DNA of 64,000 bases from contig NZ_JAJUKH010000004.1 in assembly GCF_021538675.1 (NCBI RefSeq), forward strand, positions 186,001 to 250,000. Reading direction: 5' to 3'. Every line of letters starts with the position of its first letter. Position 1 is the stretch's first letter. Below, piece after piece: positions 52,898 to 61,881 of the stretch. Source of the DNA: Paenarthrobacter sp. AR 02. Lineage in GTDB: Bacteria > Actinomycetota > Actinomycetes > Actinomycetales > Micrococcaceae. The notes below the pieces were generated by a model. That model made no database searches. It saw only the letters and a list, made by a program, of their open reading frames with translations, and was not told the origin of the DNA. The position numbers and the translations under genes are program-made.

Positions 52898-53899
52898 TCA
52901 GGCACCCCACCGCAGGGCTGCAGTGTGGACGGGCGCGTCCCAGAGCCTGGTCATCTCGTCGTCCAGGCGAAGCACGGATACCGAACACCCCTGCATCTCA
53001 AGGGAAGTCACGTAGTTTCCCACCAGCGAGCGCTCCACAGTGGCGCCGCGTTCGGCGAGGACCTGCGCAGCCCGGCGGTACACGATATACAACTCACTTT
53101 GCGGGGTTCCGCCCATGCCGTTGACGAACAGCAGGACCTGGTCACCTGAAGCGATCCCCAAATCCTCCAGGACGGGCTCCAGCAGCCGGTCCGTAATGGC
53201 GTCGGCGCTTTCCATGGGGATCCTGTGCCTGCCCGGTTCGCCGTGGATGCCGATTCCGATTTCAATTTCGTCATCGGCCAACTCAAAGCTCGGTGTACCC
53301 GCGTGCGGCACAGTGCAGCCGGACAGAGCAACGCCCATGGTCCGCACGTTGGCCACAACACGTTCGGCAATCGCTGTGACAGCGTCAAGGTCATCCCCAC
53401 GCTGGGCGGACGCTCCGGCAATCTTTTCCACCAGGACGGTTCCACCCACTCCGCGGCGTCCTGCCGTGTACAGCGAGTCTTCCACGGCGACGTCGTCGTT
53501 CACCAGCACCGAGCGGACGCGAACGCCTTCAGCCTGGGCCATTTCCGCGGCGGTTTCGAAGTTCAGCACGTCACCGGTGTAGTTCTTCACGATATGGACG
53601 ACGCCGGCACCTGAGTCCACGGCGACAGTCGCTGGAATGATCTGGTCGGGTGTGGGAGAGGTGAAGACCGCGCCGGGCACAGCGGCGTCGAGCATTCCGA
53701 GTCCGACGAAGCCTGCGTGAAGGGGTTCGTGCCCGCTGCCTCCGCCGGAAACCAGGGCAACTTTGCCCGCTACCGGCGCTGCCTTCCGGACAACGAATTT
53801 GGGGTCGGGATGGACGTCCACGATGTCGGCATGGGCCATGCCAAAACCTTCGACGGACTCGTCCACCACGGCGCGTGGATCATTGATGAGCTTTTTCAT
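52898..53899 (-). CDS. dhaK: Dihydroxyacetone kinase subunit DhaK
   Basis: 333 residues from the ATG at 53899 (MKKLINDPRAVVDESVEGFG) with AGGAG 7 bases up; the frame is open to 54028. VSGGGSGHEPLHAGFVG binds substrate, and H219 (GIGIHGEPG) is the covalent hemiaminal site for dihydroxyacetone. First gene of dhaKLM. It channels dihydroxyacetone into glycolysis with phosphoenolpyruvate-derived phosphate. Confidence 0.95.
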   Translation of the reverse strand: MKKLINDPRAVVDESVEGFGMAHADIVDVHPDPKFVVRKAAPVAGKVALVSGGGSGHEPLHAGFVGLGMLDAAVPGAVFTSPTPDQIIPATVAVDSGAGVVHIVKNYTGDVLNFETAAEMAQAEGVRVRSVLVNDDVAVEDSLYTAGRRGVGGTVLVEKIAGASAQRGDDLDAVTAIAERVVANVRTMGVALSGCTVPHAGTPSFELADDEIEIGIGIHGEPGRHRIPMESADAITDRLLEPVLEDLGIASGDQVLLFVNGMGGTPQSELYIVYRRAAQVLAERGATVERSLVGNYVTSLEMQGCSVSVLRLDDEMTRLWDAPVHTAALRWGA

Positions 53900-54047
53900 T
53901 GGATGCTCCTGGGCGTGCTGTGGCTGGTGCTCTGACCCTACTACCGGCGGGCGGGCCCACGGTAGGTCCCAAAGCGAAGGGATGACAGTTAAATGATGGA
54001 AGGGGCAGCCCTTCGACCGCCCCTCCACCTGCGCTTCTGTTCACGGG

Positions 54048-54236
54048 TCAGTCTTCGGCACCCGGCGCCGGAGTCAACGCGGACTCGTCCCGGGGACGTA
54101 CTTCCGGCCAGAAGGCCGAGTAGAGGTCCGGATCCGGATACCGCTCCCCCGCCCACGACTCCCCGTTTGGCAACGATCCATACGGAATGTCGATCTGGAA
54201 AGCAGAGAAATCAGGAAAAATCACCCGATGGTCCAT
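54048..54236 (-). CDS. Small hypothetical protein (62 aa) after the FAD oxidase
   Basis: 62 residues, MDHRVIFPDFSAFQIDIPYG, then NGESWAGERYPDPDLYSAFW and an acidic tail. It begins 13 bases after the FAD oxidase stop, same strand. The aromatic, acidic composition looks protein-like, not like a random frame. No family recognised, and the ribosome-binding site is weak. Confidence 0.5.
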   Translation of the reverse strand: MDHRVIFPDFSAFQIDIPYGSLPNGESWAGERYPDPDLYSAFWPEVRPRDESALTPAPGAED

Positions 54237-54249
54237 TGCCGTCAGCTGC

Positions 54250-55698
54250 CTAGCTGTTCAGCACGGCGTCGCCACCGGCGGTCACAACGTCTTCGAGAAG
54301 CACCGTCTGGTCGATGACCGGAAGACCCACGACGTGCCCGAAGCTGAACATGTTCTTCGGGTCAAGCTCGGCTTTCGCCTTCCGGAGCCGTTCGCGGACA
54401 GTGGGACCCCAGGGCCGCTCCCTGTCCTCGGCGTCGACGAAGTGGCCGTGGAGGTTAACAAAAGTCCCGCCGCTGGAGGCATCGCGCAGGTCGTCGCGAA
54501 CGGCGTCGAACACTACGGGAAGCAGCTCCACCAGAGGAGGGACAGCCATGCCCGCCATGAAGAAGCTGAACGCGGCGTCGCGCGCCCCAACCGTGTCCTC
54601 GCCGTCGGCGCTCTTGGCCAAGGCGCCGCCGAGCAGCCGCACCTCCGCCATCAGCACCGGGCTCTCCACGCCTGGTCCGAAGTGGCGCAGGATCGCGCTC
54701 TTTGCTCCGCTGTCCAAACGGTCCAGCAGGAAGCCACGCTCGCGCACGGGCACGGGTTGGTCCGGATCCTGGTGGATACTGTCCAGCTGGGTGGAGTCCA
54801 GGGGGCCGGTCCCATCCATCATGAAAGGCGCACTCCGTCGCATGGGCTCAAGCAATTGCGTTGCCACGGCCGCGTCGCCCTGGTACGCGTAACGCAGATG
54901 CACGACGAACTTGCCCCGCAAAGGTTCGGGAATCATCTCCATGTCCGGGAGGCGCAGGAAAGCCAACGACGCCGACGCCTCCTGGGGCAGCGACGGAACC
55001 CATTCACTGAACTGCTGGAGGACCGCCGGGGCATGCTCACCGTCGAAGTACAGCCCACCGGCGAAGAGGTCAGTGCCCGGGAACAAGTGGAATTCCATGG
55101 CCGTGACAATGCCAAGGTTTCCCTTGCCTCCGCGCAGGAGATGGAAAAGCTCCGAATTCTCGTCCTTGGTTACCCGTCGGTGCGTGCCGTCAGCAGTGAC
55201 GATCTCGAAGGCGATCACATGGTCCGATGCGAACCCGTACTTTCGACCCATGATCGGCAAGCCACCGCCCAACGTGTAACCCACCACTCCGACGTCGGTG
55301 GTGGAACCGCAGAGCCCCATGAGCCCGAATGTGGATGCCAGTTCCACGACGGCCTTCCAGCGGACGCCGGCGCCAACGCGGGCCGTCCGTTCGACGGGAT
55401 CGATACTGAGCTCCAGCATTCGACGGGTGCTGATGAGCAGGCCGCCCTCAATGGCGTTGGTGGCTCCGTGGCCGGTGGATTGGACGGAGACGGGCATTCC
55501 GCGTTCTCCGGCCCAGCGGATCGCTGCCGAAACGTCCTCTGCGTCGAGGGCGCCGAAGGCAACATCCGGCTGGTGCTGAGTGGACAAATTGAAGGCCGCT
55601 ACTTCGGCGGCGAAGCCTGGATCGGCTGGCGTGAACACGGGACCGCGCACGCTGAGTTGGAGTTGTGAAACATCTGGAGTGGAGGCGTGGGACTGCAT
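54250..55698 (-). CDS. FAD-linked oxidase, berberine-bridge-enzyme-like
   Basis: 482 residues. The FAD_binding_4 domain has QSTGHGATNAIEGGLLI, where H77 is the likely 8-alpha-histidyl FAD attachment, and DVGVVGYTLGGGLP. The C-terminal BBE segment ends with LDPKNMFSFGHVVG. These enzymes oxidise alcohols, sugars or alkaloid-like substrates with oxygen. A cysteine for a second FAD link is not clearly placed. Its promoter lies in the AT-rich 55699-55800. Confidence 0.86.
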   Translation of the reverse strand: MQSHASTPDVSQLQLSVRGPVFTPADPGFAAEVAAFNLSTQHQPDVAFGALDAEDVSAAIRWAGERGMPVSVQSTGHGATNAIEGGLLISTRRMLELSIDPVERTARVGAGVRWKAVVELASTFGLMGLCGSTTDVGVVGYTLGGGLPIMGRKYGFASDHVIAFEIVTADGTHRRVTKDENSELFHLLRGGKGNLGIVTAMEFHLFPGTDLFAGGLYFDGEHAPAVLQQFSEWVPSLPQEASASLAFLRLPDMEMIPEPLRGKFVVHLRYAYQGDAAVATQLLEPMRRSAPFMMDGTGPLDSTQLDSIHQDPDQPVPVRERGFLLDRLDSGAKSAILRHFGPGVESPVLMAEVRLLGGALAKSADGEDTVGARDAAFSFFMAGMAVPPLVELLPVVFDAVRDDLRDASSGGTFVNLHGHFVDAEDRERPWGPTVRERLRKAKAELDPKNMFSFGHVVGLPVIDQTVLLEDVVTAGGDAVLNS

Positions 55699-55747
55699 GA
55701 TCTTCTCTCAAATTGACCGATGTGGCGGAAGCTTCCCCAGCAAGCCG

Positions 55748-55776
55748 TTATCAGTTTATCCATCAACTTTAGATAA
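55748..55776. promoter_or_regulatory. AT-rich imperfect dyad upstream of the FAD oxidase gene
   Basis: TTATC (55748-55752) and GATAA (55772-55776) flank AGTT/AACT half-sites. It is ~50 bases upstream of the oxidase start and markedly AT-rich against its surroundings. Possible operator; no regulator is encoded beside it. Confidence 0.35.
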
Positions 55777-55859
55777 GAGAAGAGGTTTAAATCACCCATA
55801 ATCGGGCAGGGCCCAGCCACGCGTCGGAGCTGGGTTTTAAGAGCGGGTCTGGGCGCAGG

Positions 55860-56369
55860 CTAAAGCTGCTTAATCATGCGCGTATTGCCCAGGGTGTTGG
55901 GCTTTACGCGGGCAAGGTCCAGGAACTCGGCCACGCCTTCGTCATGCGAGCGCAGAAGTTCCGAATACACCTGCGGATCAACGGCCGACTGGTCCGCCAT
56001 GACTTCAAAGCCGTGGCGCTTGAAGAAGTCCACCTCGAACGTCAGGCAGAACACCCGGCTCACGCCCAGCGCCTTTGCCTCTTCCAGCAGGTTCTCCACC
56101 AGGACATGGCCCACGCCGCGGCCCCGCCAGGAGTCCGCCGCGGCCAGCGTGCGGATCTCGGCCAGGTCCTCCCACATCACGTGCAAGGCGCCGCAGCCAA
56201 TGACCTCGCCGGTACTGGATTCGGCAATCCGGAATTCCTGCAGGCTCTCGTAGTACGCCACGGTCTCCTTGGCCATGAGGATCCGTTCCTCAGCCAAAGG
56301 AGCCACCAGCCTCTTGATCGCCGCCACGTCACTGGTGCGGGCAGGGCGAAGGCTGAAGGTCGAATCCAC
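55860..56369 (-). CDS. Amino-acid N-acetyltransferase, ArgA-like GNAT
   Basis: 169 residues from the GTG at 56369. GNAT acetyl-CoA motif is SWRGRGVGHVLVENLLEEAK, and the substrate part is GVSRVFCLTFEVDFFKRHGF, typical of the short actinobacterial N-acetylglutamate synthase (Rv2747-like). It starts arginine biosynthesis from glutamate. TAGTAT and GGGGGA directly precede the GTG, so leaderless or a very close ribosome-binding site. This is the last normal-GC gene before the lower-GC block. Confidence 0.85.
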   Translation of the reverse strand: MDSTFSLRPARTSDVAAIKRLVAPLAEERILMAKETVAYYESLQEFRIAESSTGEVIGCGALHVMWEDLAEIRTLAAADSWRGRGVGHVLVENLLEEAKALGVSRVFCLTFEVDFFKRHGFEVMADQSAVDPQVYSELLRSHDEGVAEFLDLARVKPNTLGNTRMIKQL

Positions 56370-56517
56370 TCCCCCATACTAGCGAGGCCGCAACCTTAAC
56401 TGAGCCTCCGCACTTGCCAGTTAGTGCTGTTCCCATAACACGTTCGTTCCGGTGGTCACTGTGCTGTGGGTGGATAAACCTGCCGAAGCGTTAGAACTTT
56501 TTCCAAGCCGAAGGAAT

Positions 56518-56883
56518 CTATACCTTCGGCATGAAAAAATATGTCGTGCGGTCCTGAATCAATCCCTCCTTGAAGGTAAAGAAATCTGCAAACGAGACCC
56601 GCAAGTCCTCACCGGAATGCCCCTTGCCTTCAAAATCACCGCGCGCAGCTGCTGACTGATCGGCAATCAGGACCTCTTTGAGCCGGTGGTTTCCGGAAGC
56701 TATTACCCGCTCTTGGCCATAAAACTGGCGCAGGCGCTCACGTCCGACAAGCGCCCCGTAACCAGGCCGGTGATAGGCGGCGTCCTGACAAAATAGTTCG
56801 TGCACAGTGGCGGGATCCTCATCCACGCGCAGATAATAATTGCGAACCAATTCATCGATACTTGCCACCGCCGCCCCTTTCAT
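56518..56883 (-). CDS. NTF2/SnoaL-like protein, last gene of the lower-GC operon
   Basis: 121 residues. SIDELVRNYYLRVDEDPATVHE, then AAYHRPGYGALVGRERLRQF and FADFFTFKEGLIQDRTTYFF, the SnoaL/NTF2-like cone fold used as cyclases, isomerases or binding proteins in natural-product pathways. The ATG overlaps the stop of the unrecognised 342-aa gene (ATGA), which ties it to the operon. An 8-bp hairpin spans its stop. Confidence 0.75.
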   Translation of the reverse strand: MKGAAVASIDELVRNYYLRVDEDPATVHELFCQDAAYHRPGYGALVGRERLRQFYGQERVIASGNHRLKEVLIADQSAAARGDFEGKGHSGEDLRVSFADFFTFKEGLIQDRTTYFFMPKV

Positions 56884-57908
56884 ATCGTTTGGTTCAGGGA
56901 CCCGTGCAGCGACAAGGCCATGCCTTGTGAGTACTGGATGCCCGCCTCTGAGAGTTGCCTTCTCAATCGCGGCGACGGAGGGGCGCCTTCCTCCCGCGCT
57001 TGTTCGGGAACAAGCAAACGCTTGAGTAGGGGCGCCGGGCTTTTGCTGTTCCTTGCGGCCTGTCCGATTCGAGCTTGGACCTCTGGCCAGTAGGACTCCA
57101 TCTTCTTGCCGCCAAGTACTTCCGCGGAGGGCAGAGCCGCCAAGACCGCCAGGTTTATCGCGTTGCTGTAGACGAATGGTGTCTCACCACTCGTAGCCGC
57201 CCGAAGTCGCCCCCCGGCCCCTATCACCCGTGCCCCGTCGGCCAATTCGAGAAGGGCGCGCATCCACACACCCGTGCTGGTCAAGTCGCCGGCGACTTCC
57301 AAAGCGGCCTCAACCAACCACTCCAACCGGACATAGATTGTCCTCGAGGTAGCTGAGAACCCGCAGGACCGTTCGATGCTGGCCATGAGGTTGATGTAAC
57401 ACCAAGCTCGATCAGTGGCGAGGGCCGCCATTCGCGCCGCCCTGCGGTCATGACCAGTTAGCATGTCAGGAAATGTCGAGTAACCATTCTGGCTCGCTAT
57501 GGTGGCATGACTCTGTTTCTTGTTCCTCGTAAACATACTCACGCGGCGCAAATTGGCCTCTTGATCCAGGATCCACCACGCGTAGGGTCGCCATCCGAGA
57601 TCAGAAAAGTTTGTGTGCGTGAGCACCACGCGAAGGTGAATGGCGTCGGATTCTGTACCTTGCAGTTCGGCCGCATGCCAACCGACTCTTGCCCTGGGAA
57701 AGAAGACATTTGGGCTGGCATGAGGCAGTGTAAGCAATATCCGCCCACCATTGCCCAGCCTCTCCAAGGCAGCCTGGCTGTGTCCCAGAATGTCCGCGAG
57801 CTCATGGCCGACTGGCGAGTCAGGAAGCTCGCTGCGATGCGCGGATATGCGCTTCACCAGAGCTTCCAGGAAATTCGCTCTTCCATCGTCAGCGTCCAAT
57901 CTCACCAA
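56880..57908 (-). CDS. Unrecognised protein (342 aa) in the ATP-grasp operon
   Basis: 342 residues. No family recognised. The N-terminal third has LTLPHASPNVFFPRARVGWH and LTHTNFSDLGWRPYAWWILD; the middle is helical with RAWCYINLMASIERSCGFSA; a glycine-rich GARVIGAGGRLRAAT follows. It is rich in Trp and Arg and has no membrane helix or signal peptide. It starts inside the MFS gene (20-base overlap) and overlaps the NTF2-like gene, so it belongs to the same pathway. Confidence 0.7.
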   Translation of the reverse strand: MVRLDADDGRANFLEALVKRISAHRSELPDSPVGHELADILGHSQAALERLGNGGRILLTLPHASPNVFFPRARVGWHAAELQGTESDAIHLRVVLTHTNFSDLGWRPYAWWILDQEANLRRVSMFTRNKKQSHATIASQNGYSTFPDMLTGHDRRAARMAALATDRAWCYINLMASIERSCGFSATSRTIYVRLEWLVEAALEVAGDLTSTGVWMRALLELADGARVIGAGGRLRAATSGETPFVYSNAINLAVLAALPSAEVLGGKKMESYWPEVQARIGQAARNSKSPAPLLKRLLVPEQAREEGAPPSPRLRRQLSEAGIQYSQGMALSLHGSLNQTI

Positions 57909-59154
57909 AGACCCCCTCCCTCCGCGACGATTCCTGCCGCCACCAAATCAACCAGAAGACGGCGCAGACCCCAGCCAGCGCCCATACCGCCGCCTCCAAA
58001 CCGGCGAAAGACGAAATGGCCCCCGCAGCAAGCGCAAAGAGCGCCTTGGACAACGAGGCAACCACATTTCGCGTCATCGCGAATGAACCTACCTCCTCGG
58101 CAGGGGGAGTTTGGTTTGTAAGGACCTGCATCACGATTACGTGCAGAGTGAGCACGAGGGTCAGGACCCCGGCCAGGAAGGCGACCGCGAATTCCGCCCC
58201 GAGCAAGTTGAGGCATACCAACAAAATTGCGCTGGCAGGCATCGCCCACCGGAGGACCATCAATGGAGTGGAAAGTCTTGACGAAAGGATCAACCCAGCT
58301 ACGAATCCTCCGGCCATGCTCGTTACGTTCATCACGGCGTAGAAGGCGGGCGCTGACGGAGCCGTCGCCTCGCTCAATGAAGGCAGAAGCGTTGTCAACG
58401 CCTGCAGCGATCCACTGCTTGGAACAGAAAAGAGGAGCACGGAGACCAACGCAGGACTAAGACGGGATCGGACCTTGGGCGATCGGCGCGTCCCTGGCGT
58501 TTCCTCATCCTCTGCATTTTTCCGGCGTGCCCGCGCAGAGTCGTTCCGCACTGCAAGACGCAATACGAATGCACTCGCGGCATAAAACGCCCCACATATC
58601 AAGAGCCCTGCGGGTCCCAAGCCAGTGCTCAGCAAAAGACCAGCACCCCCGGCGCCCACGACCTGTCCTGCCAGGCTGGCGGATGAAGAAAGTTGCAACG
58701 TCTTCTTGGCGGCCTCAGGCTGTAAGCAGGTTCTAAGAAGCCTGCCCACAACAGCTTTGTTCACGAGCTTGACAAGCGACAGCAGGGCCTGGCTGGCCAG
58801 GATCATGATCACGGAAATAAGCGGATCTCCAGCCAACAATTGCTGAACGCCCACAACAAGGGAACCAAGCGCCAAAAACCAATTGCTCCATCCGGCAAGC
58901 GATCGGGCATCTCCCTTATCTGCATGCTTTCTCACGGCCAGGCCTACTGCAGCCGCGGGCGCATAGCCGGCGAAGACTGCCCACCCGACCAGAAGGCCAC
59001 TACCGCCGATCTGAAAGGCAGTCCAGAGGATAATCACTTGCTGAGCGCCTTCAGCCAGTGCTGACAGTAACGAAAAAGCAAGGAATCCTCGGGAGGAACC
59101 TGCCGCACTCTCCGAGTTCGCCAGTGCCTCGGGCGACACCACATTTTTGTTCAT
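57889..59154 (-). CDS. MFS-type exporter
   Basis: 421 residues from the ATG at 59154 (MNKNVVSPEALANSESAAGS), overlapping the ATP-grasp stop by 4 bases; the frame is open to 59238. About twelve membrane segments (FLAFSLLSALAEGAQQVIIL, VLLFSVPSSGSLQALTTLLP). Weakly conserved, like the exporters of peptide antibiotics. Likely exports, and gives self-resistance to, the product of this operon; that is inference from its place after the two ligases. Confidence 0.75.
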   Translation of the reverse strand: MNKNVVSPEALANSESAAGSSRGFLAFSLLSALAEGAQQVIILWTAFQIGGSGLLVGWAVFAGYAPAAAVGLAVRKHADKGDARSLAGWSNWFLALGSLVVGVQQLLAGDPLISVIMILASQALLSLVKLVNKAVVGRLLRTCLQPEAAKKTLQLSSSASLAGQVVGAGGAGLLLSTGLGPAGLLICGAFYAASAFVLRLAVRNDSARARRKNAEDEETPGTRRSPKVRSRLSPALVSVLLFSVPSSGSLQALTTLLPSLSEATAPSAPAFYAVMNVTSMAGGFVAGLILSSRLSTPLMVLRWAMPASAILLVCLNLLGAEFAVAFLAGVLTLVLTLHVIVMQVLTNQTPPAEEVGSFAMTRNVVASLSKALFALAAGAISSFAGLEAAVWALAGVCAVFWLIWWRQESSRREGVFGEIGR

Positions 59155-60263
59155 ATGGCCTTCGAGATCCTTTCTGTGAGGGAGTACGCCTGCGACTCGG
59201 TGGAGGTCTGGAAAAATGCATGCCAGGAGAATGAACACGACTCTTTAGGCCGAGACTCTCCTGAATCCAGTTCTTCCAGGGACACAACCTCTGGTTGTCG
59301 CAACAGGAACGCCCGCTGCTCAGCTCTGGATAGGTTTGCCGACGGAACAACGCCGAGCACTCCGGCCCAAGGAGTGGCAGGGCTTACCCGCGATAGCGAT
59401 GGCGTCGGAAGCGGCATGCCAAGTTGAGCTCTGATGAAGGCATCCCAAAGATCCAACCCCTTATGGCGACGCAGCGCTTCTGCAACACCCCCGCCTGCTG
59501 GCCGCATGGCGATTTCGCCGAGGAACATAGCCCCGTCAACTACCAGCAACTCGATATGAAATACGCCATCGAGGTTTGGGGCCGCCGTGAGGATATCCGC
59601 AACAAGCAGACGAGCCCGCCGGCTCATTTCGTGCTCCTCGGGGAGATGGATGCTGGCCCGGGTGTTACCTCTCGCTTCCAAAACCGGCCGGTCATACTTG
59701 GACACTGCCGCGGCAGCCAACTCCCCGCCAATCAAGACACCATCGCAATGAAGCTCTGTTTCAACATCCAAAGCCGCCTCTACTACCTGGTCATCAGAAG
59801 CACCGCTTATTACTTCAAGCAGCCGCTCCATGGAGTGCCGCTCCACACCCCTGCTTGACGAACCCAATGCGGGTTTGACTATAAATTCAGAAAAGCCAGA
59901 AAATGCGGTGCCGCCTTCCAGCTCCATGTCTGATGTCCAACGCGGAGCCATGGGCACAACTGGGGAAAAGACGTGATGCATCTCCCGCTTGTCCGTTACT
60001 GCCAAGCTCTGCCCAAGCTTGAGGCCGGGAAGGGAATAGTGCTCCCTGAGCCGCCCGGCCAAGAGCATGTTACTTTCCGACGTTGCAATAACATGCGAGC
60101 AGCCATGCCGCTCGAAAGCATCTGCAGCCGACTCAAAACTCCGCAGCTCTGCGGGACTCGTGACATCTTGAAATACGAGGTCGAGGCCCGGAACATCCTT
60201 ACATACCCTCAAGACCGACGGCTTTGCAGGGCTGAGCACCAAGGCACGGCGAGTCTCAGCCAC
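59151..60263 (-). CDS. ATP-grasp ligase 1
   Basis: 370 residues. ATP-grasp fold: N-terminal Rossmann part, FIVKPALGSSSRGVERHSME (nucleotide-binding loop) and FHIELLVVDGAMFLGEIAMR with PAGGG (metal-binding). It joins a carboxylate to an amine or other nucleophile through an acyl-phosphate. Related families include carnosine synthase-like and dipeptide ligases such as BacD. It starts 8 bases inside the preceding ATP-grasp gene. Confidence 0.85.
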   Translation of the reverse strand: MAETRRALVLSPAKPSVLRVCKDVPGLDLVFQDVTSPAELRSFESAADAFERHGCSHVIATSESNMLLAGRLREHYSLPGLKLGQSLAVTDKREMHHVFSPVVPMAPRWTSDMELEGGTAFSGFSEFIVKPALGSSSRGVERHSMERLLEVISGASDDQVVEAALDVETELHCDGVLIGGELAAAAVSKYDRPVLEARGNTRASIHLPEEHEMSRRARLLVADILTAAPNLDGVFHIELLVVDGAMFLGEIAMRPAGGGVAEALRRHKGLDLWDAFIRAQLGMPLPTPSLSRVSPATPWAGVLGVVPSANLSRAEQRAFLLRQPEVVSLEELDSGESRPKESCSFSWHAFFQTSTESQAYSLTERISKAI

Positions 60264-61419
60264 GATCGGCCCCGTTTACCTCAACCAACTCAAGCATCGC
60301 AGCCTGCAGATGCGATTCCGATGCGGCCTGAACGATTGCGAAGCCATCACGGTTGTAAGCTCCTCCCCCAGTCGGAGAATCCGCCAGCTCGATTTGGCAA
60401 ATATTCTGGAAATTTTGACGATAGAAATCAATACTCAGCTGCGACCCAGGAAAGCGACGCAGATAAACAAACCCAAATACCGGACTTGGATCAACGACGC
60501 GCGCATTTATGGATGGCCTTTGTTCCAGCGCAGCCTGGACATGGGCCTCAAAAAGATCAACCCCATAAGTCAAGTTGATAATCTCCGGCACATGGCCGCC
60601 CGGTGGACGGATTGCGATTTCACCTAGAACTAAACCGCACTCGGATATGAAGGCTTCAAGATGAAAAACACCGTTTGGTGCTTGAAGAGCGCTGAGTGCA
60701 TTGCCGACGAGCTCCTCCGCATGAGTAAAGAGCGCACTATTCATCACTTCTGTAACTATATGATCAGCCATGATGCCGTCGTCATTGCATTTGTATGGCG
60801 AGTCAAGATATCGGGCCAAACTCAACCACAGGACTGAATCATCCCACCACACACCATCAACGTGGAACTCAGGACCAACTACACGACTCTCAGCCAGATA
60901 TTGAAAACTTGAGGCAATTCCCGGCAAGGCAGCCTCAAAATCACTGGCAGATTCGACCAGTTTTACACCGTCGGAACCAAAGCCCGAACTGGGCTTTACG
61001 AAAAATCGCTGCCCTAGCTGCCGAGAAAGACAATGGTAGGTGTCCGTCAGCTCAATCGGCACACTTTCAGCGTGCGCGACGCTGTCCCCAAGATGCATTT
61101 TTTGGAGGTGCTTGTCCCGGAAGACCAAGGACCGGCCAAGATCCTTGTCGCCCGGAAGATTCAGAGCCAACCTTGCCACCAGGGTGGTGAAGACCCCCTG
61201 CTCATGACCTGTTACTGCCGCTGCAAAATCCCCAACCGGGTGCCGCCGAAGGACTGCGCCCAGAACTTCCTCCGGGGATTCTATGCTTCGAACCAAAATT
61301 ATATCCAGCCCTTCGAGCCCGGGCTTCATTTTTTGAAGGACTATAACCGGATCATAACCTAACCGTCGTATAGCCCTCTCCAGACCTGGACGATATCCAA
61401 TCAAAAGCACCTTATTCAT
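60256..61419 (-). CDS. ATP-grasp ligase 2
   Basis: 387 residues. ATP-grasp with FFVKPSSGFGSDGVKLVESA for ATP and FHLEAFISECGLVLGEIAIR with PPGGHVPEIINLTYGVDLFE for metal and substrate. The start overlaps the GNAT stop by 4 bases. The two ligases are homologous but diverged, so each probably makes a different bond of one product, for example successive amide bonds. Confidence 0.85.
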   Translation of the reverse strand: MNKVLLIGYRPGLERAIRRLGYDPVIVLQKMKPGLEGLDIILVRSIESPEEVLGAVLRRHPVGDFAAAVTGHEQGVFTTLVARLALNLPGDKDLGRSLVFRDKHLQKMHLGDSVAHAESVPIELTDTYHCLSRQLGQRFFVKPSSGFGSDGVKLVESASDFEAALPGIASSFQYLAESRVVGPEFHVDGVWWDDSVLWLSLARYLDSPYKCNDDGIMADHIVTEVMNSALFTHAEELVGNALSALQAPNGVFHLEAFISECGLVLGEIAIRPPGGHVPEIINLTYGVDLFEAHVQAALEQRPSINARVVDPSPVFGFVYLRRFPGSQLSIDFYRQNFQNICQIELADSPTGGGAYNRDGFAIVQAASESHLQAAMLELVEVNGADRG

Positions 61420-61880
61420 GCGGCTGAACCAATTTCATTTCCGTAGATATCGTGCCCTCCACTCGAACCAAAAGGTCCAATGAAGTGGAAGCCGAGACTT
61501 TCAACAAATTTCACGTTCGACTCAATAGCGCGTCGAACCGCCACTAAGATGATCTGTCTGCCTTTGGAACGCGAACAATCCTCGACATATCGGTATAACT
61601 GCGTCCCATAGCCCAGGCGTCTCATATCTGACCTCACAGCCAAATAGCTGAAAGTGTAGATATCCTGTTCAACCTCGTGTTGCACAGCAGCTACGATTTC
61701 GCCGCCTACGAGTCCGATCGACCATAAGTTGCACCGAGCTACTAGGTCTCCCTTCCCTTTGCTAAGAACGGACGGCACAAATTGGTCCTCATAGACCGAA
61801 AATGTAGATACAATCAACTTCCACAGCTGTTCTGCATCGCGTTGCTTCGCAGAGCGGATTTCCAACCCGGCTGTGATCAC
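61416..61880 (-). CDS. GNAT-family N-acetyltransferase
   Basis: 154 residues, GTG start at 61880. The acetyl-CoA motif A is LAVRSDMRRLGYGTQLYRYV (RRxGxG form), and a later ESLGFHFIGPFG resembles motif B. In peptide-antimetabolite clusters such proteins often acetylate the amino group for self-protection. Here that is a guess from context. 1 base from the methyltransferase gene. Confidence 0.75.
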   Translation of the reverse strand: MITAGLEIRSAKQRDAEQLWKLIVSTFSVYEDQFVPSVLSKGKGDLVARCNLWSIGLVGGEIVAAVQHEVEQDIYTFSYLAVRSDMRRLGYGTQLYRYVEDCSRSKGRQIILVAVRRAIESNVKFVESLGFHFIGPFGSSGGHDIYGNEIGSAA

Positions 61881-61881
61881 A

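Noticed and set aside
54187..55668. 493-aa plus-strand frame
   Set aside because: Antisense to the FAD oxidase, which has a complete FAD-binding domain.
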